A stretch of 28,827 nucleotides of DNA from a virus, in IMG/VR virus record IMGVR_UViG_3300047287_000438, positions 1-28,827 of that record. One strand, given 5' to 3'. Below are positions 7,305 to 13,638 of this stretch, piece by piece. Numbering within the stretch: position 1 is the first letter of the stretch; every line of letters begins with the position of its first letter. A program made the translations under genes and the position numbers. The notes under the pieces are model-generated. The model did not search any database, was not told where the DNA came from, and saw only the letters and a list, made by a program, of their open reading frames with translations.

Positions 7305-7880
7305 GTGGCTAACTCAGCTCTAGCTGACGAGCCGGGTACGCCGGCAGAGTCGGTGCGTCGTCGTCCTCGCACCGGCTACTTATCGACGCCGCTGAATAAA
7401 GACGAGCAGCGCCACGTTGGCGCCATGTACCGCAAGCATCAGGGCTTGCTGCGCCTGCTGGGCCGCAAGCTCTGCCGCAAGTACCCCTTTGTCAGCGCAG
7501 AAGACATCTTCAGCTGCATCGACACAGCTTTTATCAAGACCTGCCGCGCCTGGGATCCCAACCGTGGCGCGTTCAGCACGCTGCTCACCGTCTTCTCTGA
7601 GGGTGACGTGCTGCACTTCATCCGCGATTCCAACTGGACGGTCAAAGCCCCCGGCGCAGTACGCCGCATCGGCCAGCTTGCCCGCAAGATGCTGGAGCGC
7701 GGCGAAAGCATGAATGCTATCCGCGACGAGCTAGGAGTCAGCGACGAGCAGCTCAAGCTGGCGCTGGTGGCCACACAACCCACCGACCACGATATTCGCG
7801 GCTTCGACCTTCACGTCTGCCCCCGTCCCAACCCGTGGGAGATGCTGGAGGCGACGGAATACGGCTACGGGGAAAACTAG
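7305..7880 (+). CDS. short sigma-70-like protein lacking region 4
   Basis: The protein has 191 residues. Residues about 34-107 follow the sigma region 2 pattern: a helix (DEQRHVGAMYRKHQGLL), then SAEDIFSCIDTAFIKTCRAW, the typical FDP-like WDPNRGAFSTLL segment, and a 2.4-like helix EGDVLHFIRD. Residues 112-155 resemble region 3, with VKAPGAVRRIGQLARKML and then SMNAIRDELGVSDEQL, a helix-turn-helix. No region 4 follows. It probably binds host RNA polymerase core and directs it to a -10-type element, perhaps the 11-bp late element in this window. It sits among head-tail genes, so it would be made late. It starts with GTG at 7305. An HTH regulator unrelated to sigma is the main alternative. Confidence 0.72.
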   Translation: MANSALADEPGTPAESVRRRPRTGYLSTPLNKDEQRHVGAMYRKHQGLLRLLGRKLCRKYPFVSAEDIFSCIDTAFIKTCRAWDPNRGAFSTLLTVFSEGDVLHFIRDSNWTVKAPGAVRRIGQLARKMLERGESMNAIRDELGVSDEQLKLALVATQPTDHDIRGFDLHVCPRPNPWEMLEATEYGYGEN

Positions 7881-7881
7881 C
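7871..7881 (+). promoter_or_regulatory. late-gene element copy (GGAAAACTAGC)
   Basis: This copy overlaps the end of the short sigma gene, including its TAG stop, and ends 26 nt before the tail tube ATG. This is the longest spacing among the good copies. Confidence 0.5.
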
Positions 7882-7907
7882 ACTAGATCCCACCCGACCC
7901 TGTTGTC

Positions 7908-8387
7908 ATGGCCACTGGTGCCTTTTTCAACGCCCTCAACTATCGCTTTTATGTGAAGGCGGGCACCACTGCTAGTGCTGTGCCATCGACCAGCACCGGC
8001 ATGACCGAAGTGCTGAGCCTTACCAATGCCGGCATCCAAGGCAGTTCGGACACGATTGACGTGCTGGACTACGGCAGTCCGCAGGGGTACAAAGCCAGCC
8101 TGGTGACTGGTCAGAGCTACACCATCCCGATGAGCATGAACCTGGATCTGAACGATGCGGGTTATGCCGTGCTGAAGCAAGCCAGCATGGATGCTGCCAC
8201 TGGCGTCACCGTGCAGTGGTATCGGGAATCTCCTGAGATGAGCACCACCGGCAACCCGGAAAAGCACGCTGGCGTGGCGTTCGTTACCGACTTCTCTGAG
8301 AGCATCCAGGCTGGCAACGTGGCCACTGTTAGCTTTACCCTCTCTGGCTACGGCGCCTACACCTGGACTGCTGAGACAAACGCCTGA
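7908..8387 (+). CDS. major tail tube protein
   Basis: The protein has 159 residues and is predicted to form the stacked rings of the siphophage tail tube. It is rich in Thr, Ser, Gly and short beta strands, with the expected order: an N-terminal strand (NALNYRFYVKAG), a central IDVLDYGSPQGYKASLVTGQ segment, a helix LNDAGYAVLKQASMDAATG, and a C-terminal pair of strands with VTDFSESIQAGNVATVSFTL. The length and position (after connector genes, before the tape measure) fit the family. The late element at 7871 likely gives it a strong promoter of its own. Two minus-strand neck genes separate it from the tape measure, which is unusual. Confidence 0.82.
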   Translation: MATGAFFNALNYRFYVKAGTTASAVPSTSTGMTEVLSLTNAGIQGSSDTIDVLDYGSPQGYKASLVTGQSYTIPMSMNLDLNDAGYAVLKQASMDAATGVTVQWYRESPEMSTTGNPEKHAGVAFVTDFSESIQAGNVATVSFTLSGYGAYTWTAETNA

Positions 8388-8394
8388 TGGTGGT

Positions 8395-8427
8395 AGCGCC
8401 GGCAGTGGTGGGAGCTTTGCTGGCGCT
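8395..8427. terminator. possible bidirectional terminator in convergent gap
   Basis: AGCGCCGGCA at 8395-8404 and TGCTGGCGCT at 8418-8427 form a 10-bp stem with one mismatch around a 14-nt loop. It lies in the gap between the tail tube gene and the convergent minus-strand neck gene. There is no clean T-run on either side, so the call is tentative. Confidence 0.35.
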
Positions 8428-8437
8428 CTTGCTTCAC

Positions 8438-8914
8438 TCAGCGGCGCTGAGCCAACTGGTTCCAGCGCCTAACCAAGAATGGCAAGAACGGCCGCTCCCC
8501 TTCGGGTCGGAGCTGCGCATACGTTTTTTGAATCCAATCCCGCGACGGTGCCACGTAGTTAGCTCGCACCGTCCCAATCACATAACCACCAGCACGTACA
8601 GCCTCTGAGTATGGGGCCATCCACTGAATCTGGAGCTTGCTGACGTTCCCCACTGAGGACACCTGCGGGGATGTCGCGGAGTTCATCAGTTTTCCAGTGT
8701 CCACGATGTCGCGTGGCGTTGTAACCTGCTGGCCGTTTTTGCGGTAGGTGATTATCCGTGTGCCGTCGCTGCGGGTGCGCGGCCATTCGTATTGAATCTT
8801 GGCCAGCTCCTGCTCGGACTGAAACGCCACTTGAGGCCCAAACTCCTCCAAGATCTGAGGAACGCGAGCCAGCAGGCGGTCAGCGTTCCATTCGGTGATG
8901 CGGAACTGCGCCAT
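8438..8914 (-). CDS. tail completion / neck protein, HK97 gp10-like
   Basis: The protein has 158 residues. The N-terminal helix (RLLARVPQILEEFGPQVAFQSEQELAKI) followed by a beta-rich part with DIVDTGKLMNSATSPQV, then APYSEAVRAGGYV and a C-terminal helix, is the pattern of HK97 gp10-type neck or tail-completion proteins (the DTG.L..S segment is characteristic). It would join the head connector to the tail tube. It is encoded on the minus strand, opposite to the other structural genes around it, and its ATG overlaps the upstream gene's stop (TGATG), so the two form a small divergent operon. Confidence 0.72.
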   Translation of the reverse strand: MAQFRITEWNADRLLARVPQILEEFGPQVAFQSEQELAKIQYEWPRTRSDGTRIITYRKNGQQVTTPRDIVDTGKLMNSATSPQVSSVGNVSKLQIQWMAPYSEAVRAGGYVIGTVRANYVAPSRDWIQKTYAQLRPEGERPFLPFLVRRWNQLAQRR

Positions 8915-9309
8915 CAGCGCTGACCGCGAGCGACCAAGCGAATGCGATCCCCCAATGCAGCCTGGAGGGTGGCACCGAGGATGCCTGTGCCGCCATAAGC
9001 CATACGCAGCTCCAGCACTTCACAGTCCACGGTCTCCTCGCCGGCAAAAGCAAGCGTGCCCACAGAACCCACCACCACACCAGCAGGCACAACCTGAGGA
9101 TTAACCGCGTATCCCTCGTAGACCGTATCGACGACCTCTACTCCGGGGTAAGGGGAGTAGCCAACCTTCTCAGCGCGGAGAAACAGGCTCAGCGTCGTGG
9201 TGCCCGTGACGGCAGTGACATTACCTGTATCAGGGTCCGTCAGCACACCAGTAGCTGCCACCTCCAGTGTGGCAGTGGCGTTAGCTAGGGCGGAAAGAGC
9301 AGAAGCCAT
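8914..9309 (-). CDS. head-tail connector-like protein on the minus strand
   Basis: The protein has 131 residues from the ATG at 9309. It is beta-rich, with TGTTTLSLFLRAEKV, PGVEVVDTVYEGYAV and the C-terminal GGTGILGATLQAALGDRIRLV. This looks like a small stopper or connector protein, though I cannot name the family firmly. It is the first gene of a two-gene leftward unit with the gp10-like gene. The inverted late element ends only 2 nt before the ATG, so either the mRNA is almost leaderless or that copy acts as an operator half-site. A reading back to 9333 is possible but would run through the element. Confidence 0.62.
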   Translation of the reverse strand: MASALSALANATATLEVAATGVLTDPDTGNVTAVTGTTTLSLFLRAEKVGYSPYPGVEVVDTVYEGYAVNPQVVPAGVVVGSVGTLAFAGEETVDCEVLELRMAYGGTGILGATLQAALGDRIRLVARGQR

Positions 9310-9311
9310 AT

Positions 9312-9322
9312 CCGAAGTTGCC
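9312..9322 (-). promoter_or_regulatory. late-gene element, minus strand (GGCAACTTCGG)
   Basis: This copy is identical to the minus-strand copy at 6638-6648. It stands back-to-back with the plus copy at 9329-9339, separated by TGCTGC. Its 2-nt distance to the ATG at 9309 is unlike all other copies. Confidence 0.5.
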
Positions 9323-9328
9323 TGCTGC

Positions 9329-9339
9329 GGCAACCTCGG
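9329..9339 (+). promoter_or_regulatory. late-gene element copy (GGCAACCTCGG)
   Basis: This consensus copy ends 20 nt before the GTG chosen for the tape measure gene. It probably serves the long tail operon that runs with no real gaps to about 18114. Confidence 0.6.
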
Positions 9340-9344
9340 CTATC

Positions 9345-9349
9345 GGAGG
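9345..9349 (+). promoter_or_regulatory. Shine-Dalgarno GGAGG that fixes the tape measure start
   Basis: GGAGG lies 10 nt before the GTG at 9360 and downstream of the late element. It supports 9360 rather than the TTG at 9318, which would place the element inside the coding region. Confidence 0.65.
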
Positions 9350-9359
9350 CGCAGAACCA

Positions 9360-12242
9360 GTGGCAGGCGAGAACCTCGGCACCGCTACTCTTGTACTGGA
9401 TGTCGATAGCCGCAATTTTGATAGAGCACTACAGAAGTTAAGGCAAGATATTGACAAATTCAAAGTTGGCGACCTAAAAATTGATCTCAAAGGCGCCCCG
9501 CAAGTACAAAAAGAGCTAAAAAATATCAGCACAGAAGCCGATCGCGCCACAGTGAAAGCGCGCTCGCTCGCCCAAATACTCAATGACCCCGTTGGCGGAT
9601 CTTACAGCAAACTTAGCGCTCAAATTAGTGGACTAACAACAAAGTCGCGCGAGCTAAGTCTCTCGTCACAAGATTACCTGCAAGTCCTAGAGAAGATCAG
9701 CAGGCTTGAGTTAATTAGATCATCAAAAACTGGCAGGGCTCGGGTTGAAGCCGACTTTGAAGCTCAGAAGACCCTAATAGCTGCTGAGCGCGCCCCAAAC
9801 GCAGTTCCACGAAAGGGCCTGCCTAACACCACCGCTGCGGATTTGCAGAGGCTCGCAGAGCTGTCTGAGCGCCTGTTGAACGTTGATAAAAGCAGCGCCA
9901 ACTATGAGCTAACGCTTCGTCAAATTGAAGCGATACAGAGGCGTGTTACAGAAGCCAACAACGGTGTTTCTGCGTCACTTAAGCAGCTCCAAGTTCAGCA
10001 AGACGGAGCTGCGCGTCGCGCCGAGAAACTAGCTTCAATCCAGGATTATTACGCGAGCAAGACACCTGCTGCTGGTGGTATTCGCGATGCAAGCGGAGCG
10101 ATGATAGCTCGCGGCGCAGGAAGCAGAGCCGACGAAAAAGCATACAACGACGCCATCAGGCCAGCCAAGCAACTCCTTGAGACAGATCTTCGACGCGCAC
10201 AAGTTATTCGTGAAATAAGCCAACGGATGAAAGCGGCTGCCGACACCAGCGGCGGCTTTGGCGACTTCAGCAAAGGCTTAGGTGGCGATCCCGTATCAAA
10301 GGCAATTCGACGCAATGCTGAGCGAACTGCGAGCCGCGAAGCCGCGCAAGCTGCTAAGCGGGAGGCGTTAGAAGCAGATCTGTCGCGGGTACGCGAGCTT
10401 CGCCTCAAGACAGAGAAGGAAAAACTAGCAGCTGATAAAGCAGAAGCGGACGCACTAAAAGCCACTGCAAAGGAAGCTACCGCTGCAAAACAGGATCGCA
10501 CAAGGCGTAGAAAAGATGCCATTGGTAGCGCAATTATTGGTGGAGCTTTTCCAGCGCTGTTTGGCCAGGGCCTTGGTGCAAGCGTTGGTGGTGCGTTTGG
10601 TGGTGGTGTAGGCGGAGCTGTTGGAGGTCAGTTCGGATTTGGCCTTTCGCTGGTAGGCACCGCCGTAGGTGCCCAATTTGACACTCTGCTGCAAAAAGGG
10701 CTGGCGCTAGCACAATCGCTAGACGACCCTATCAAGAACTTTGAGCAGCTAGCTGATGCTGCGGTACTTAGTTCCAAGCAACTTGAGAGCTATGTCCGCG
10801 GCCTAATTGAGTCTGGCCGCGGCGCTGAAGCGCAGGTACTAATCCAGAAAGATCTGTTTGACACATTTGGAAGCCTACAGGGCGTCAAGGACTACCAGAA
10901 TTCTATTGATGGTCTTAATCGGTCGTGGGCGCGTGCAGGCACCATCATCGCTGACTTTGTTTCCGGTCCTCTAGCGAAGCTGCTGCAGGGTTTTACCAAC
11001 ACTAATGACAATGTTGGTACTGCCGTCAGATACGAGCAGTTAGTTGGGCAGCTGACGCCTGAGCAGTACAACCGAGTACAAGCGGTGCGCGACAGCGCGA
11101 CGCGACAGAGCGCTGCTGCAAGCGGTCGTCCGGGTTTTCTACCACCGTCTGAAAACAACGTGGCGGCTGGTCGTCAGGCCGCCATTCGCGAAGCGGAACG
11201 CCTTCTGGGAGTAGATAAACAAAGGGCTGAAATAGCTGCGCAGCTAGCCGCAGCTCAGCTCAGAAACAAGGAGTCAATTAGCACCAACTACAGACTCATA
11301 GATGCTCAGACTCAGGGGTATGAGAAGCAAACCTTGGAGTTGCAGATACAGGAAGCGCTAAACGAGCGCAACCGCCGACTACTTGAGCTGCCAGCAGACA
11401 AGCGGGTGGGTAGCCCAGAGGCGCTGAGGATACAGCAAGACACAGCGCTGAAGGTTTACGAGAGTACACAGCGCATAACCGAGCTTGACGAACAGCGCTG
11501 GGCTAACAACATTGCTGCCGCTAACCGCCTAAAGGACATCCAAGAGCAAACGTCGATTGAAGCCTCGCGTCCCAGCCTCTCTGGCACCGGCATTGGCGCA
11601 TTGCAGTCCATAGCTCAGTTCAATGCCGCTAAGCGTGCTGAGCAAAATGCACAAGCCCAGCTGCGCACAAAACCTGGAGATCCCGATTTATTAAATGCAG
11701 CCGCAGAAGCATCTGCCAAAGTCAAGTTAGCTGCCGCGAAAACAAGGTCTGACCTCAAAGAAGCTTATCAAGCTGCAGAAGACTCCGTACGAAACATTAG
11801 CCGAAGCATCCAAGATGCTACTACCGCGCTGAATGCTGCACAGGGAAGCGACCAAGGCGTCAACAAGTACATCAGCGCACAAGAACGATATGATCGTCAA
11901 ACTGCTGCTAACGCTAGATTGTTTAGCGAAGCACAGAATGCCGCTAGGGCTTTAGGCGTTACAGCCACTTTTGCAGGTACATTAACTGAGCGAAACTCGC
12001 AGCTAACAGAGTTCATACAGTCAGCCAAAGCTGAGCTGAGAGCACCGGAAGACATTGCTAGGTCGCAAGTAGACTTGTACAAGTCAACAAATGACCTTGT
12101 TGTAATTCAGCAAAAGTTGTTGGAAATGAGCTCATCTCTGAGTAAGAACATTGCAGACCTAGCCAACAAGGACTGGACGGTCAACGTGAGTGTCAATAAA
12201 GGCGGCGCTGTGGCAGGCCCAAAGTACAACCCCACCTTCTGA
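9360..12242 (+). CDS. tail tape measure protein
   Basis: The protein has 960 residues, sets tail length and helps DNA cross the cell envelope. Most of it is helical and coiled-coil, rich in Ala, Glu, Gln, Lys and Arg. A glycine-rich hydrophobic segment at about residues 386-440 (including GGAFGGGVGGAVGGQFGFGL) is typical of the membrane-active part of tape measures. The start is GTG at 9360, with GGAGG 10 nt upstream and the late element before that. The base composition is clearly less GC-rich than the head genes, suggesting a tail module of separate origin. It is the longest gene but one, as expected for a siphophage. Confidence 0.9.
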   Translation: MAGENLGTATLVLDVDSRNFDRALQKLRQDIDKFKVGDLKIDLKGAPQVQKELKNISTEADRATVKARSLAQILNDPVGGSYSKLSAQISGLTTKSRELSLSSQDYLQVLEKISRLELIRSSKTGRARVEADFEAQKTLIAAERAPNAVPRKGLPNTTAADLQRLAELSERLLNVDKSSANYELTLRQIEAIQRRVTEANNGVSASLKQLQVQQDGAARRAEKLASIQDYYASKTPAAGGIRDASGAMIARGAGSRADEKAYNDAIRPAKQLLETDLRRAQVIREISQRMKAAADTSGGFGDFSKGLGGDPVSKAIRRNAERTASREAAQAAKREALEADLSRVRELRLKTEKEKLAADKAEADALKATAKEATAAKQDRTRRRKDAIGSAIIGGAFPALFGQGLGASVGGAFGGGVGGAVGGQFGFGLSLVGTAVGAQFDTLLQKGLALAQSLDDPIKNFEQLADAAVLSSKQLESYVRGLIESGRGAEAQVLIQKDLFDTFGSLQGVKDYQNSIDGLNRSWARAGTIIADFVSGPLAKLLQGFTNTNDNVGTAVRYEQLVGQLTPEQYNRVQAVRDSATRQSAAASGRPGFLPPSENNVAAGRQAAIREAERLLGVDKQRAEIAAQLAAAQLRNKESISTNYRLIDAQTQGYEKQTLELQIQEALNERNRRLLELPADKRVGSPEALRIQQDTALKVYESTQRITELDEQRWANNIAAANRLKDIQEQTSIEASRPSLSGTGIGALQSIAQFNAAKRAEQNAQAQLRTKPGDPDLLNAAAEASAKVKLAAAKTRSDLKEAYQAAEDSVRNISRSIQDATTALNAAQGSDQGVNKYISAQERYDRQTAANARLFSEAQNAARALGVTATFAGTLTERNSQLTEFIQSAKAELRAPEDIARSQVDLYKSTNDLVVIQQKLLEMSSSLSKNIADLANKDWTVNVSVNKGGAVAGPKYNPTF

Positions 12243-12246
12243 TGCC

Positions 12247-13638
12247 ATGACTATCACCATTGGATCCTTCTCTTGTAATACCCTAACGGCACAGCCGTAT
12301 GGCTATGAGGGAGAAGCTCGCCTCGGGTTAACGTCAAGGGCATTTCGTGTTAGCGGTCTACTTACTGCTAGTCAGTGGTCAGCACTGCGAAATGTTTATG
12401 ATACGTGGCGCAATACTAGAATCACTGACGACGATAGCCTTAAAACAGAGTCAATCGGAACTACAGTATCGCTTAGCAGCACATCTGCAAACGGCATTAG
12501 CTTTAGCAATGTTGCCTGCTGGTTTGCTGACGCACCGGCTGGCGAGCAGCTAGGTGCCTATGTTTCTGCTTCGGCAACCCTAGTAGACGCAACGCAGGCG
12601 TTAGCTGTACTCTTGCGTGAGCGGGAGTTGGCTAAGCAGCGAGAGCTGGTTGACGCAGAGCAAACTGTAGATTGCGCCAAAATTGCGGCCGATTTAGCGA
12701 GGAGGCGCGACGAAACTGATTGTGAGTTGAGCGCCCTAGCAGGCGGCTTGGCAGATGATTTTGCTGCTCAGAGTGTTACACGGGAAACGCTTGAAAAGAC
12801 CGCACAACTTTCAGCGCTTGGTGGTGGCGCGTCTGACTCACTAGCGCAGTTAGATGCACAGCTGAGCGTTCAGTCAAAGACCTCAGAACTTGCTACAGCA
12901 AACGCATACGGAGAAACGCTGGCTGGACTTGATGCACAGCTGAGCGTTCAGTCAAAGACCTCAGAACTTGCTACAGCAAACGCATACGGAGAAACGCTGG
13001 CTGGACTTGATGCCCAGCTTGAGGTAGCAAAGAAGACAGCGGATAATGCTGTTGCGAGCGCGTATGCAGGTGACATAGCTGGCCTAGATTTAGCGAGAGA
13101 AGTAATTGACGCAGAAGCTCGCGCAGCATTGTACGCAGGTGCTGGAGCAGGCAGTATCCAAGCACTAAAAACTGCCGAAGTTGATATTGAGATTGCGGAG
13201 TCCGCTGCTCGCGTTGCGGCGCTTGGGCCAAAGCTGGAAGACTTAAAAAGTAGTCGCAGCCTGTTGGCGCTCTACGAAAGTTATTTGACCGAAGACCTGC
13301 CAGACTTTGGGAGTGAGAGCGTTGGTCCAGTGCAACTAACATTGCTAAAGCCGGCAGAGTCTCGTAGCGCTGGGCCCTCTGTAAGTCTGACCGCAACTGG
13401 GAACACTTATATCAGCGGAGCATTAGGAACGCTGGTAGCCAAAGACATTGAGGGCTACACGACAAGCCTTTCAGCAGCATCACTGATGAGCTGGTACGAC
13501 AGCGTTGTTTCCCAGTCTCCAGGCTCGGGTACATGGTTTCCTGCGGCAGCACCAAGCGTGAGAGCTGAAAAAGTCTTGGTGAATGGGTTGGTAGGAACAC
13601 GCTACATCGTTACGGTGACCTTGGTGCAGATAACCTAA
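12247..13638 (+). CDS. tail protein with inserted coiled coil and 26-residue repeats
   Basis: The protein has 463 residues and follows the tape measure, where a distal tail or minor tail protein is expected. Residues 1-115 are beta-rich (QPYGYEGEARLGLTSRAFRVSG). Residues about 118-335 are a long Ala/Glu/Leu coiled coil. Residues 345-463 are again beta-rich, so it looks like a beta domain split by a helical insert. Two identical 26-residue units (203-228 and 229-254, DAQLSVQSKTSELATANAYG...) sit in the coil, followed by a degenerate third unit. I chose the ATG at 12247, 4 nt after the previous stop. The exact family is unknown. Confidence 0.75.
   Translation: MTITIGSFSCNTLTAQPYGYEGEARLGLTSRAFRVSGLLTASQWSALRNVYDTWRNTRITDDDSLKTESIGTTVSLSSTSANGISFSNVACWFADAPAGEQLGAYVSASATLVDATQALAVLLRERELAKQRELVDAEQTVDCAKIAADLARRRDETDCELSALAGGLADDFAAQSVTRETLEKTAQLSALGGGASDSLAQLDAQLSVQSKTSELATANAYGETLAGLDAQLSVQSKTSELATANAYGETLAGLDAQLEVAKKTADNAVASAYAGDIAGLDLAREVIDAEARAALYAGAGAGSIQALKTAEVDIEIAESAARVAALGPKLEDLKSSRSLLALYESYLTEDLPDFGSESVGPVQLTLLKPAESRSAGPSVSLTATGNTYISGALGTLVAKDIEGYTTSLSAASLMSWYDSVVSQSPGSGTWFPAAAPSVRAEKVLVNGLVGTRYIVTVTLVQIT
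12853..13008 (+). repeat. tandem 78-bp repeat, two identical copies
   Basis: Copies at 12853-12930 and 12931-13008 are identical by eye, in frame, and encode 26 residues each. A third, diverged unit begins at 13009. The identity at every codon position points to a recent duplication. Confidence 0.92.

Noticed and set aside
8387-8608. 73-residue plus frame after the tail tube gene
   Set aside because: It lies over the end of the minus-strand neck gene and has no protein-like pattern beyond a short hydrophobic start.
9318-9359. TTG start for the tape measure at 9318
   Set aside because: It would place the late element and the GGAGG site inside the gene; GTG at 9360 has correct spacing.
9369-9379. 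GAGAACCTCGG within the tape measure gene
   Set aside because: It is coding sequence just after the start and lacks the GG at the front; a true copy lies 40 nt upstream.
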